This document shows, piece after piece, positions 54,988 to 63,307 of a stretch of 64,000 nt of DNA. Each line of letters opens with the position of its first letter. Positions within the stretch are counted from its first letter, which is position 1. The notes under the pieces were generated by a model. That model made no database searches. It worked only from the letters and a program-made list of their open reading frames with translations, and was not told where the DNA came from. The position numbers and the translations under genes were made by a program. This DNA comes from Pseudomonadota bacterium (GTDB taxonomy: Bacteria > Pseudomonadota > Gammaproteobacteria > Xanthomonadales > Xanthomonadaceae): contig JAEWGI010000065.1 of assembly GCA_023388355.1 (NCBI GenBank), forward strand, positions 1-64,000, written 5' to 3'.

Positions 54988-55476
54988 ATGATCGCCCGCA
55001 TCTTCCCGTCGATCCCGCAGAGCATCACGGTCTTCATTTTCTGGCTGCTGATGGCCGAGGACGCCAGTCCCGGCACCGTGCTGATGGCGGCCCTGCTGGC
55101 CTGGCTGATGCCGCAGATCGCCGCGCGCCTGGAGCGCGAGTTCGCGCGCATGGGCGAGGCCTGGATCCTGATCCCGCTCGGATTGAAGCTGCTGTGGGAC
55201 GTGGTGGTCGCCAACGTCACCGTGGCCCGGCAGGTGCTGGGGCCGGAGGACCGGCTGAAGCCGGGCTTCATCTGGATCCCGCTGGAGCTGACCAACATCC
55301 ACGGCATCTCCGCCCTGACCAGCGTGATCACGCTGACGCCGGGGACGCTGACCGCCGCACTCTCGAACGACCGCAAGCACCTGCTGGTGCACTGCCTGCA
55401 CGTGGAGGACCCGCAGCAGATGATCGACGGGATCAAGCAACGCTACGAAGCGCCACTGCGCCGGATCTTCCCATGA
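54988..55476 (+). CDS. mrpE: Mrp antiporter subunit E
   Basis: The product is 162 residues. Two or three N-terminal helices are followed by a soluble region. KLLWDVVVANVTVARQVLGP, then FIWIPLELTNIHGISALTSV and ITLTPGTLTAALSNDRKHLL with the VHCLH segment, form the MrpE family core. It is needed for normal antiporter activity in other systems. The mrpF start overlaps the stop (ATGA). Confidence 0.93.
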   Translation: MIARIFPSIPQSITVFIFWLLMAEDASPGTVLMAALLAWLMPQIAARLEREFARMGEAWILIPLGLKLLWDVVVANVTVARQVLGPEDRLKPGFIWIPLELTNIHGISALTSVITLTPGTLTAALSNDRKHLLVHCLHVEDPQQMIDGIKQRYEAPLRRIFP

Positions 55477-55751
55477 TCGACCTGATGAACATGGTGATCG
55501 GCGGCGGCATGGTGGTCGTAGGGCTGGCCATGCTGCTGGCGCTGTGGCGGCTGGTGCGCGGGCCCACCGCGCCCGACCGCATCCTCGCGCTGGACACCCT
55601 GTACGTGGCGACCATCGCGCAGGTGGTGCTGCTGGGCATGCTCGACGAGACCGAGGTCTACTTCGAGATCGCGCTGATCATCGCCATGCTCGGCTTCTTC
55701 GGCACCGTGGTGCTGAGCAAGTACGTGATCCGCCGGGACATCGTCGAATGA
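55473..55751 (+). CDS. mrpF: Mrp antiporter subunit F
   Basis: The product is 92 residues with three helices. ALWRLVRGPTAPDRILALDT, VATIAQVVLLGMLDETEVYF, and ALIIAMLGFFGTVVLSKYVI match MrpF, including the RGPT-PDR-LALDT motif. ATG at 55473 overlaps mrpE; the stop overlaps mrpG. Confidence 0.92.
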   Translation: MIDLMNMVIGGGMVVVGLAMLLALWRLVRGPTAPDRILALDTLYVATIAQVVLLGMLDETEVYFEIALIIAMLGFFGTVVLSKYVIRRDIVE

Positions 55752-56155
55752 GGCTGGCGATCGACATCGCGACGCTGTTCCTGCTGGTCGCGGGCTGCTT
55801 CTTCGTGTTCCTGGGCAGCTTCGCCCTGGTCAAGCTGACCAGCTTCTTCCACCGCATCCATGGCCCGACCAAGGCCAGCACCCTGGGCGTGGGCTGCATC
55901 CTGGCCGCCTCGGTGCTGCACCGCTCGATCCACGGCACCGGCCTGCACCCGCGCGAACTGCTGATCACCGTGTTCCTGTTCCTGACCGCGCCGGTGGCGG
56001 CCCACCTGATGTCGCGCGCCGCGCTGTCGCTGATGGACAGGCGCCCCGAGGCGCCCTCGACCAGCACCGAGCCTGAAGGCCACATCCGCGACGACGCCGA
56101 CGAACGCGCCGAACAGCTGGCGCGCGAGATCGAGGAAGCCCGCAACGACAGCTGA
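55748..56155 (+). CDS. mrpG: Mrp antiporter subunit G
   Basis: The product is 135 residues. FVFLGSFALVKLTSFFHRIH, then GPTKASTLGVGCILAASVL and HPRELLITVFLFLTAPVAAH with LMSRAAL, are the MrpG core. A charged tail of ~30 residues follows. ATG at 55748 overlaps mrpF. It ends the mrp operon; the next gene is convergent. Confidence 0.92.
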   Translation: MRLAIDIATLFLLVAGCFFVFLGSFALVKLTSFFHRIHGPTKASTLGVGCILAASVLHRSIHGTGLHPRELLITVFLFLTAPVAAHLMSRAALSLMDRRPEAPSTSTEPEGHIRDDADERAEQLAREIEEARNDS

Positions 56156-56261
56156 CCGGGCGCCGACACGTCGTCCCCGCGGCTTCGACAGACGCAGGTC
56201 CGGTCAACCCGACCGGCTTGCCGCTTTTGCCGCAACGATGGCGGCGCCTGCCGCCGGCCCG

Positions 56262-57206
56262 CTAGAGCATCGCCAGCTCGAACCCCGCCCAGGCCAGGAA
56301 CGCCAGCAGCAGCACCGCGCCCTCGGCGCGGCTCAGGTGCAGGCCGCCGCGCAGCATCGGCAGCAGCAGCGCGGCCAGCACCAGCGCAGCCGGCAGCTCG
56401 AAGCGCACGAACGAGGCCGGTACCGGCACGCCGCCCAGCAGCGCCATGCCGCCAACCACCAGCAGCAGGTTGACCAGGCTCGATCCGATCACGTGGCCGG
56501 CGACAATATCGCCCTGGCCGCGGCGCGCGGCGGCGATGGCGGCCGCCACTTCCGGCAGCGCAGTGCCGATGGCCACCGGCAGCAGGCCAAGCAGCAGCGA
56601 GTCCATCCCCAGCGACGGCCCGAGCCCGAGCGCGCCGCGCACCACCCACCGGGCGCCGAAGTACAGCAGCGCCGCCGCGATCGCCAGGCGCGCGAGGTTG
56701 GGCAGCGTCCCGGCGCGGGTCTCGGCGAAGCCGGCGAACTCGTTGCGCAGCTCCGGCTGGCGCCGGCCGAACGCCCAGGCAAACCCGGACACGACGAAGA
56801 ACGACGCGACCAGGATGGCTCCATCGAGGCGCCCGAGCCGCCCATCCTGGCCCAGCAGGATCGTGGCCAGGGTCGCGACCACCAGGCATACCAGCAGCGA
56901 AGGCAACGCCTTCCAGCGGATCAACAGCGGCGCGACCAGCGCGGCCGCGCCCAGGGTAAGGCCGAAGTTGACGATGTTGCTGCCGACCGCGTTGCCCAGC
57001 GCCAGCGCCGGCTCCCCGACCGAGACCGCACGCAGGTTGACCGCCAGCTCGGGGATCGAGGTCGCGCAGGTCACCAGCACCAGCCCCGTGGTGAACGGCG
57101 AGATGCCGCCACGCCGCGCCAGTCCCGAAGCCGCCTTCACCAGCGAGTCGCCGCCCAGCGCCAGCAGGACGATTCCCGCCACCAGGTCGAACAGCGCACC
57201 GGTCAT
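56262..57206 (-). CDS. yrbG: CaCA-family calcium/sodium exchanger (YrbG-like)
   Basis: The product is 314 residues with ten or so helices and two alpha-repeat motifs: VTCATSIPELAVNLRAVSVG followed by NAVGSNIVNFGLTLG, and VAIGTALPEVAAAIAAARRG followed by HVIGSSLVNLLLVVGG. These G-(T/S)-(S/A)-x-P-E repeats carry the ion-binding acids. It probably exchanges Ca2+ or K+ for Na+ or H+ in the inner membrane. Its location next to mrp gives a second ion-homeostasis unit, but they are transcribed convergently. Confidence 0.87.
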   Translation of the reverse strand: MTGALFDLVAGIVLLALGGDSLVKAASGLARRGGISPFTTGLVLVTCATSIPELAVNLRAVSVGEPALALGNAVGSNIVNFGLTLGAAALVAPLLIRWKALPSLLVCLVVATLATILLGQDGRLGRLDGAILVASFFVVSGFAWAFGRRQPELRNEFAGFAETRAGTLPNLARLAIAAALLYFGARWVVRGALGLGPSLGMDSLLLGLLPVAIGTALPEVAAAIAAARRGQGDIVAGHVIGSSLVNLLLVVGGMALLGGVPVPASFVRFELPAALVLAALLLPMLRGGLHLSRAEGAVLLLAFLAWAGFELAML

Positions 57207-57260
57207 GGTCGTGTCCTTGTTCCGACAGGTGGGCCGATTATGCCGGAGCCGCGGGCGCGC

Positions 57261-57917
57261 TCAGGAACACCCTTCCACATAGTCGACCTGCGGCGGCACG
57301 CCCACCCGCCACTCGTCCACGCGGCCGTCGCCATCGAGTTCCAGCACCAGCACGCCGCTGCCGCCTTCCGGCGCGGTCACGCGCAGCACGCTGCCCTGCG
57401 GATCGTACTTGTGCGGCAACTCCTCCACGCGACCGCGATACAGCGCGCGCACCTGGTCGCCGGTCATGCCCAGCTTCGCGCCGCCTGGCGCGGTGACGGC
57501 GGCATCGCGCACGTCCATCCGCACGAAGCGGTCGCCCTCGATCATGAAGGCGGTGCGGTAGCCTTCGCTGCCGAGCGGCTGCGGGATCAGATAGTGGCAG
57601 CCGCCGGGCTCCGACGGCTGCGCGTCGCCAAGGTCGCCGCCCCAGGCCTGGCGCACGGCCTCGGCGCTGTCGCCGAACCGCGCCGGGCCGAAACCGTCGA
57701 AGCCGATGCTCCCCTCGGCGGGCGCATCGACGCGCAGCGAGCCGGCCTGGCCGGCGGTGGATCCGGCATCGGAGGCGGGCGACGCCTCCGCAGGCGGCAG
57801 CTGCACCGGCGGCGACGCGGCCTCGGCAGCGGGCGCGGTGCCGGTATCGTCGCGCGGCGCGCCGCAGGCGCTGAGCGTGGCGACGGCAATGGCCAGGAGT
57901 GATGCCTGCAGGCGCAT
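57261..57917 (-). CDS. Lipoprotein of unknown function
   Basis: The product is 218 residues. MRLQASLLAIAVATLSACGA is a lipoprotein signal with lipobox LSAC. A Pro/Ala/Ser-rich linker (EAASPPVQLPPAEASPASDA) is followed by a compact domain from ~70 on (GSIGFDGFGPARFGDSAEAV, GCHYLIPQPLGSEGYRTAFM, GGAKLGMTGDQVRALYRGRV). A distant resemblance to small secreted proteins with a G-x-x-R-F-G-x-S/T motif repeated twice is visible; the domain may bind a ligand. It lies between yrbG and hmgA on the same strand. Confidence 0.7.
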   Translation of the reverse strand: MRLQASLLAIAVATLSACGAPRDDTGTAPAAEAASPPVQLPPAEASPASDAGSTAGQAGSLRVDAPAEGSIGFDGFGPARFGDSAEAVRQAWGGDLGDAQPSEPGGCHYLIPQPLGSEGYRTAFMIEGDRFVRMDVRDAAVTAPGGAKLGMTGDQVRALYRGRVEELPHKYDPQGSVLRVTAPEGGSGVLVLELDGDGRVDEWRVGVPPQVDYVEGCS

Positions 57918-58103
57918 GGAGGCTCCGGAATCGGCGACGGAGGCGCGAGCATGTCACGGTGCGCGTGAGCGCGATGGCGACGCCTTCCCGGGACGGGACC
58001 GCGACGGGAACGGCTTTCATCCGCGATTGCAACCGGCGCTCGCGCGACAGTCCGATTCCAGTCGCGGCCCAGGCCCCTCCTGCCGGCGAAGCCTCGCCGC
58101 GTT

Positions 58104-59399
58104 TCAGCCCGGCGGCGTGAAGCGCTTGCGCAGCCCCGCCCAGCAGGCCTGGTAGTCGCGCTGGCGATGCGCGGCGTCGACCGCCTGGCGCGTGGGCTTG
58201 AGCACCGCGCGGGTCTCGAACATGAAGGCCATCGTGCCTTCGATCACGTCCGGCTTCGACAGGTCCGCGTCCGAGGCCTTCTCGAACGTTGCCGCGTCCG
58301 GCCCGTGCCCGGTCATGCAGTTGTGCAGCGAGCAGCCGCCGGGCGCGAAGCCTTCGGCCTTGGCATCGTAGGTGCCGTGGATCAGGCCCATGAACTCGCT
58401 GGCCACGTTGCGATGGAACCAGGGCGGGCGGAAGGTGTCCTGCTGCACCAGCCAGCGCGGCGGGAAGATGGCGAAGTCCAGGTTGCCCACGCCGGGGGTG
58501 TCGGTGGGCGAGGTCAGGACCAGGAAGATGCTCGGATCGGGATGGTCGAAGCTGATCGATCCGATGGCGTTGAAGCGGCGCAGGTCGTACTTGTACGGCG
58601 CGTAGTTGCCGTGCCAGGCCACGACGTCCAGCGGCGAGTGCCCGATCGGCGCATGCCACAGGTGGCCGTTGAACTTCGCGATCAGCTCGAAGCCGCCCTC
58701 GACGTCCTCCCAGGCGGCCACCGGGGTGAGGAAGTCGCGCGGATTGGCCAGCCCGTTGGCGCCGATGGGCCCGAGGTCGGGCAGCCGCAGCAGCGCGCCG
58801 TAGTTCTCGCACACGTAGCCGCGCGAAGGGCCGTCCGGCAGCTCGACGCGGAACCGCACGCCGCGCGGGATCACCGCGATCTCCTGCGGCTCCAGCCCGA
58901 TCACCCCCAGCTCGGTGGCGATGCGCAGCCGCCCCTGCTGCGGGACGATCAGCAGCTCGCCGTCGGCGCTGTAGAAATAGCGCCCGCGCATGGCGGTGTT
59001 GGCCGCGTACAGGTGGATGCCCACGCCGGTGCGCCCATCGCTGCCGCCGTTGCCGGCCACCGTGTACAGGCCCTCGATGAAGTCGGTCGGCGCCTCGGGC
59101 AGCGGCAGCGGGTTCCAGCGCATCTGCTCGGGCGAGACGGGAGACTCGCCAAACCGCTCGTGCAGCCGCGGCTGCGCGAACCGCTCGAAGCGCCCGTGCA
59201 TGGCCGCCGGCCGGATCCGGTACAGCCAGCTGCGCCGGTTCTCGCCGCGCGGCGCGGTGAATGCGCTGCCGGTCAGCTGCTCGGCATAAAGCCCGTGCGC
59301 CACCTTCTGCGGCGAATTGCGCCCCACCGGCAGGGTGCCGGGAACCGCCTCGGTGGCGAATTCGTTGCCGAATCCGGACATGTAGTTGCTGCTGTCCAT
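58104..59399 (-). CDS. hmgA: Homogentisate 1,2-dioxygenase
   Basis: This 431-residue ring-cleaving iron enzyme of tyrosine catabolism shows [20 protein letters not shown] at the start, [40 protein letters not shown] with metal-region His residues, [20 protein letters not shown] carrying the iron ligands HRN and E, and [13 protein letters not shown] near the end. It opens homogentisate to maleylacetoacetate, the substrate of MaiA (26.3 kb). It lies 49 nt behind hppD, probably one transcript. Confidence 0.95.
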   Translation of the reverse strand: MDSSNYMSGFGNEFATEAVPGTLPVGRNSPQKVAHGLYAEQLTGSAFTAPRGENRRSWLYRIRPAAMHGRFERFAQPRLHERFGESPVSPEQMRWNPLPLPEAPTDFIEGLYTVAGNGGSDGRTGVGIHLYAANTAMRGRYFYSADGELLIVPQQGRLRIATELGVIGLEPQEIAVIPRGVRFRVELPDGPSRGYVCENYGALLRLPDLGPIGANGLANPRDFLTPVAAWEDVEGGFELIAKFNGHLWHAPIGHSPLDVVAWHGNYAPYKYDLRRFNAIGSISFDHPDPSIFLVLTSPTDTPGVGNLDFAIFPPRWLVQQDTFRPPWFHRNVASEFMGLIHGTYDAKAEGFAPGGCSLHNCMTGHGPDAATFEKASDADLSKPDVIEGTMAFMFETRAVLKPTRQAVDAAHRQRDYQACWAGLRKRFTPPG

Positions 59400-59448
59400 G
59401 GCTCGTCTCGCTTAAGCCCCCGTCCCGTCGGGATGAGGGGCTCAAAGC

Positions 59449-60564
59449 CTACAGCACCCCGCGCTTCATCTGGTCGCGCTCGATGCTCTCGAACAGGGCC
59501 TGGAAGTTGCCTTCGCCGAAGCCTTCGTTGCCCTTGCGCTGGATGATCTCGAAGAAGATGGGGCCGAGTGCGTTGGTGGTGAAGATCTGCAGCAGCTTGC
59601 GCTGCTTCGTCTCCGGGTCGGCATCGATCAGGATCCCGTTGCGCGCCAGCCGCTCCACGTCCTCGCCGTGGTCCGGGATGCGCTGGTCGATCACTTCGAA
59701 ATAGGTGGCGGGGGTGTCCAGGAACGCGATCCCCGCCTCGCGCATCTTTTCCACCGTGGCATAGATGTCGTCGGTGAAGCAGGCGATGTGCTGGATGCCC
59801 TCGCCGTGGTAGGTATCGAGGTATTCGTTGATCTGCGACTTCGGGTCGCTCGACTCGTTGAGCGGGATGCGCACCATGCCGTCGGGCGCGGTCATGGCCT
59901 TGGACAGCAGGCCGGTCTTCGCCCCCTTGATGTCGAAGTAGCGGATCTCGCGGAAGTTGAACAGGCGCTCGTAGTAGTCCGACCACTTGGCCATGTTCCC
60001 CTGGTAGAGGTTGTGGGTGAGGTGGTCGATGAAGGTCAGGCCGAAGCCCTCGGGCATCAGGTCGGCACGGGGCAGGATCTCGTAATCGGGGTCGTGGATC
60101 GTGCCCTTGTCGTCGTAGCGGTCCACCAGGTACAGCATGCAGCCGCCGATGCCCTTGATTACCGGCGCGGCCACCGCCTTGCTCAACTCGTCGGCCGGGT
60201 CGAACTCCTCGGCGCCGTTCTGCAGCGCCTGCACCCGCACCCATTCGGCCAGCTTGCTGAAGCGGATCGCGAAGCCGCAGGCGCTGGGACCATGCTTCGC
60301 GGCGAAGCGCGCGGCGAAGGAGTCCGGGTCCTCGTTGATCAGGAAGGTGCAGTCGCCCTGGCGGTAGGTGCTGATCGGGCGGGTGCGGTGGCGCGCGACC
60401 TGGACGAAACCCAGGCGGCGGAAGTAGTCGTGCAGCTGCTCCGCCTGCCCCTCGGGGGCGGCGTACTCGACGAATTCGAAGCCGTCGATCCCCATCGGGT
60501 TCTCGAACGTGGCAACCTGCATTCCTGCCTGGGGAGCGCCGGCTGTCTGTGACTGCGCTGTCAT
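59449..60564 (-). CDS. hppD: 4-hydroxyphenylpyruvate dioxygenase
   Basis: The 371-residue iron enzyme converts 4-hydroxyphenylpyruvate to homogentisate. It has two VOC-type halves; the iron ligands are the His in TFIDHLTHNLYQGNMAKWSD, the His in GEGIQHIACFTDDIYATVEK and the Glu in IFFEIIQRKGNEGFGEGNFQ, whose ALFESIERDQ end is standard. ATG at 60564 follows a GAGGAG box. It is transcribed divergently from the MarR regulator gene across 93 bp that include an inverted repeat. Confidence 0.95.
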   Translation of the reverse strand: MTAQSQTAGAPQAGMQVATFENPMGIDGFEFVEYAAPEGQAEQLHDYFRRLGFVQVARHRTRPISTYRQGDCTFLINEDPDSFAARFAAKHGPSACGFAIRFSKLAEWVRVQALQNGAEEFDPADELSKAVAAPVIKGIGGCMLYLVDRYDDKGTIHDPDYEILPRADLMPEGFGLTFIDHLTHNLYQGNMAKWSDYYERLFNFREIRYFDIKGAKTGLLSKAMTAPDGMVRIPLNESSDPKSQINEYLDTYHGEGIQHIACFTDDIYATVEKMREAGIAFLDTPATYFEVIDQRIPDHGEDVERLARNGILIDADPETKQRKLLQIFTTNALGPIFFEIIQRKGNEGFGEGNFQALFESIERDQMKRGVL

Positions 60565-60621
60565 GTGATACTCCTCGCGGGGGAAGGGCGACGCGGGCCG
60601 CACCGGATCGCCTATTCTATA

Positions 60622-60635
60622 GTTTCATGGGAAAC
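60622..60635. promoter_or_regulatory. Inverted repeat between hppD and the MarR gene, candidate operator
   Basis: GTTTC-ATGG-GAAAC is a perfect inverted repeat of 5-bp arms, extended imperfectly by CTATA on the left and CAATAG on the right. It lies midway in the divergent intergenic region, 58 bp from the hppD start and 23 bp from the MarR start, a natural site for the adjacent MarR regulator to control both directions. Confidence 0.6.
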
Positions 60636-60657
60636 CAATAGCAAGGTGCAGTGCATC

Positions 60658-61137
60658 ATGTCCGACGCAGCTGTCTCACAGGAACATGCGATTCTCGAAC
60701 TGGAGCGGTTCCTGCCCTACCGCCTGAGCGTGCTCTCCAACCGGGTCAGCAACGCCATCTCCAGCGAATACCACCGCCGCTTCGGGCTGGCGATCACCGA
60801 ATGGCGGGTCATGGCCGTGCTCGGCCGCTATCCGGGCCTGTCGGCGCGCGAGGTCACCGAACGCACCGCGATGGACAAGGTGGCGGTGAGCCGTGCGGTC
60901 GGACGCCTGCTGGAGCGCGAGCTGCTCAAGCGCGAGATCCACGGCGACGACCGCCGGCGCTCGGTGCTCACGCTCTCGGAAGCCGGATATTCGGTCTACG
61001 ACGAAGTCGCGCCGATGACCCTGACCTGCGAACGCCACCTGCTGGCGCCGCTGTCGGAAGACGAGCGCGAGACCCTCTCGCGCCTGATCGACAAGCTTGC
61101 CGGCGATGGCATGGACGAGATGCTGCGCCACATCTGA
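60658..61137 (+). CDS. MarR-family regulator, probably of homogentisate pathway genes
   Basis: The product is 159 residues. The winged helix-turn-helix spans ~45-125: LAITEWRVMAVLGRYPGLSA, REVTERTAMDKVAVSRAVGR with LLERELLKREIHGDDRRRSV, whose D-R-R wing is a MarR hallmark. Helices at both ends form the dimer interface. It is divergent from hppD-hmgA and probably responds to homogentisate or 4-hydroxyphenylpyruvate, as described for related regulators in other bacteria. ATG at 60658 is chosen as the family start. Confidence 0.85.
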   Translation: MSDAAVSQEHAILELERFLPYRLSVLSNRVSNAISSEYHRRFGLAITEWRVMAVLGRYPGLSAREVTERTAMDKVAVSRAVGRLLERELLKREIHGDDRRRSVLTLSEAGYSVYDEVAPMTLTCERHLLAPLSEDERETLSRLIDKLAGDGMDEMLRHI

Positions 61138-61460
61138 GCGGCGCGCGGAACATCCGCGGCGTGACTGCCGGGCGCCCCGGCGGACAACTGTCGGGAGCCT
61201 GCGGGGCGAATGGCGCGGCTCCCGCAGTTGCCTGCACGAGCTCCAGCCGCGATGGATGCCGCAGGTCTTTCCACGCCGGACCCCGGGAGCGCGGTTGAAA
61301 CCGCCTGCACCCGGCGGGTCGCCGGACGCGTGAGGGAGCGCAGGCGAACGACCCGCAGCCACGCGCACATCCCGCGCGGGTTGCGCTGCGCGCGCGGCAC
61401 CGCGCATAGCGGACTACGACGGGACCGGCGGCGCGCAACCGGCGCGCGCCGCCGTGAGGC
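61138..61460. other. Intergenic region after the MarR gene
   Basis: About 320 bp between convergent genes. An imperfect hairpin with GGGAGCC (61193-61199) and GGCTCCC (61217-61223) arms could end the MarR transcript; no T run follows. A CAGCCGCGATGGAT string echoes part of the REP-like sequence at 33.47 kb. No gene was recognised. Confidence 0.4.
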
Positions 61461-63056
61461 CTACCTGGTTTCCTTGCGGATATCCATGCCGGCCGCCGCC
61501 GGCTCGGCCAGTTCGGCCTGACCCGCCAGCACGTCGTCGTCGCGCAGGGTTTCCAGGTGCATCAGGCGGCGGATCAGCGGCGCCACCAGCATGAAGCCCA
61601 CGCCCACGCCCACCGCGACCCAGCCGACCGTGGTGTAGACGTCGAGCACCACCTGCTGCGCCGCGCCCTCGCCCGAGGCGGCCTCCGAGCCGGTGGCGCG
61701 CGCGATCAGGCCGGCGACGAAGTTGCCGGTGGCCGATGCGAAGAACCAGCTGCCCATGATCAGGCTGGCCAGGTGCGCCGGCGCCAGCCGGTTCATCGCC
61801 GACAGGCCGACCGGCGACAGGCACAGCTCGCCGGTGGTGTGCAGCAGGTAGATCAGGAAGATGAACAGCACCGGCGTCATGTTGCCGCTGGCCACGCCCG
61901 CCGCACCGGCCACCAGCACCAGGAAGCCCAAGCCGAGCTGCACCATGCCCATGCCGAACTTGGCCGGCGCCGACGGCTCCAGCCCGCGCTTGCCCAGCCA
62001 GGTCCACAGCCCCGCGAAGAACGGCGCGAGCAGGATGATGTACATCGCGTTGATGGACTGGAACATCGATGCCGGAACGTCCCAGCCGAGCATGTTGCGG
62101 TCGACGTAGCGGTCGGTATACAGATTGAGCGACGAGCCAGCCTGCTCGAACAGCGACCAGAACAGCACCGAACCGATCATCAGGATCATCGCCGCGAAGA
62201 TGCGGTCGCGCGCATGCGGGTCGAGCCGGCGCACGGCGACCCAGCACACGTAGGCCAGCAGGACCACGCCGCTGGCGAACAGCGCCCAGCCCACCACCTC
62301 CTGGTTCTGCACCATCCACCAGCAGGCCACGACGATGGCGATACCCAGCCCGTACAGCAGCCACTCGAACGGCACCCCGGCGACTCGCTGCCGCAGCCTC
62401 TGCGGATCGCTCGACTCGCCCTTGCCCTGCAGCAGCGGCTTGCCGATCACGAACACGATCAGCCCGGCGAGCATGCCGAAGCCGGCCGCGCCGAAGCCGT
62501 ACTTCCAGCCGTAGGTCTCGCCCAGATAGCCGCACAGCAGCGAGCCGAGGAAGGCGCCGAGGTTGATGCCCATGTAGAAGATCGTGTACGCGCCGTCGCG
62601 GCGCACGTCGGTGCGCGGATACAGCTGGCCGACCATCACCGAGATGTTGGCCTTGAGGAAGCCCGAGCCGACGATGATGAAGGCCAGCGCCAGCCAGAAC
62701 GCGTTCATTGCCGGGCTGCCCTGGTCACCGCTGCCCTCGAAGCCCATCAGGAAGTGGCCGGCCACCAGCAGCACCGCGCCGTAGAGCACCGCCTTGCGCT
62801 GTCCCAGGTACCGGTCGGCCAGGTAGCCGCCGACCACCGGGGTGATGTACACCAGCGCGGTGTAGGCGCCGTACACCATCGAGGCGTCGCCGTCGGAAAA
62901 CAGCCAGTGCTTGGTCAGGTACAGCACCAGCAGGGCGCGCATGCCGTAGTACGAAAAGCGCTCCCACATCTCGGCGAAGAACAGCATGAACAGGCCACGC
63001 GGGTGGCCGAGAATGGTCTTGCCCGCCTCGGCGGCATGCTGCGGATGAGTGGACAC
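61461..63056 (-). CDS. POT-family proton-dependent oligopeptide transporter
   Basis: The product is 531 residues with about 14 helices. The family motif is [20 protein letters not shown] (ExxER-type E..ER..YY), followed by [20 protein letters not shown] and [20 protein letters not shown]. The PTR2 signature around [20 protein letters not shown] is intact; [20 protein letters not shown] is the second. It imports di- and tripeptides with protons. ATG at 63056 begins [20 protein letters not shown]. It is not obviously in an operon. Confidence 0.9.
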   Translation of the reverse strand: MSTHPQHAAEAGKTILGHPRGLFMLFFAEMWERFSYYGMRALLVLYLTKHWLFSDGDASMVYGAYTALVYITPVVGGYLADRYLGQRKAVLYGAVLLVAGHFLMGFEGSGDQGSPAMNAFWLALAFIIVGSGFLKANISVMVGQLYPRTDVRRDGAYTIFYMGINLGAFLGSLLCGYLGETYGWKYGFGAAGFGMLAGLIVFVIGKPLLQGKGESSDPQRLRQRVAGVPFEWLLYGLGIAIVVACWWMVQNQEVVGWALFASGVVLLAYVCWVAVRRLDPHARDRIFAAMILMIGSVLFWSLFEQAGSSLNLYTDRYVDRNMLGWDVPASMFQSINAMYIILLAPFFAGLWTWLGKRGLEPSAPAKFGMGMVQLGLGFLVLVAGAAGVASGNMTPVLFIFLIYLLHTTGELCLSPVGLSAMNRLAPAHLASLIMGSWFFASATGNFVAGLIARATGSEAASGEGAAQQVVLDVYTTVGWVAVGVGVGFMLVAPLIRRLMHLETLRDDDVLAGQAELAEPAAAGMDIRKETR

Positions 63057-63307
63057 GGACGGCGGCTCCAGTAAGGACGGACGCGACCCCTGGCGGCCGC
63101 AAGGGGCGTAACTTAGCCCGTGGGGGCAGGCAATGGAAAGCGCGGACCGGTCGCGGGCAGTCGCGAGGCCGGCCTCGTCACTTGCAGGGATATGTCGCGA
63201 TCTTCCTTCATCCTGGCGACATCCTCCCGCATTTCACCCGAAACTTTCGACAATCCGGGCCACGCTCCAAGGTCTGGCGGGGTGCGGACGCGGCCACGCC
63301 TGGCGGA

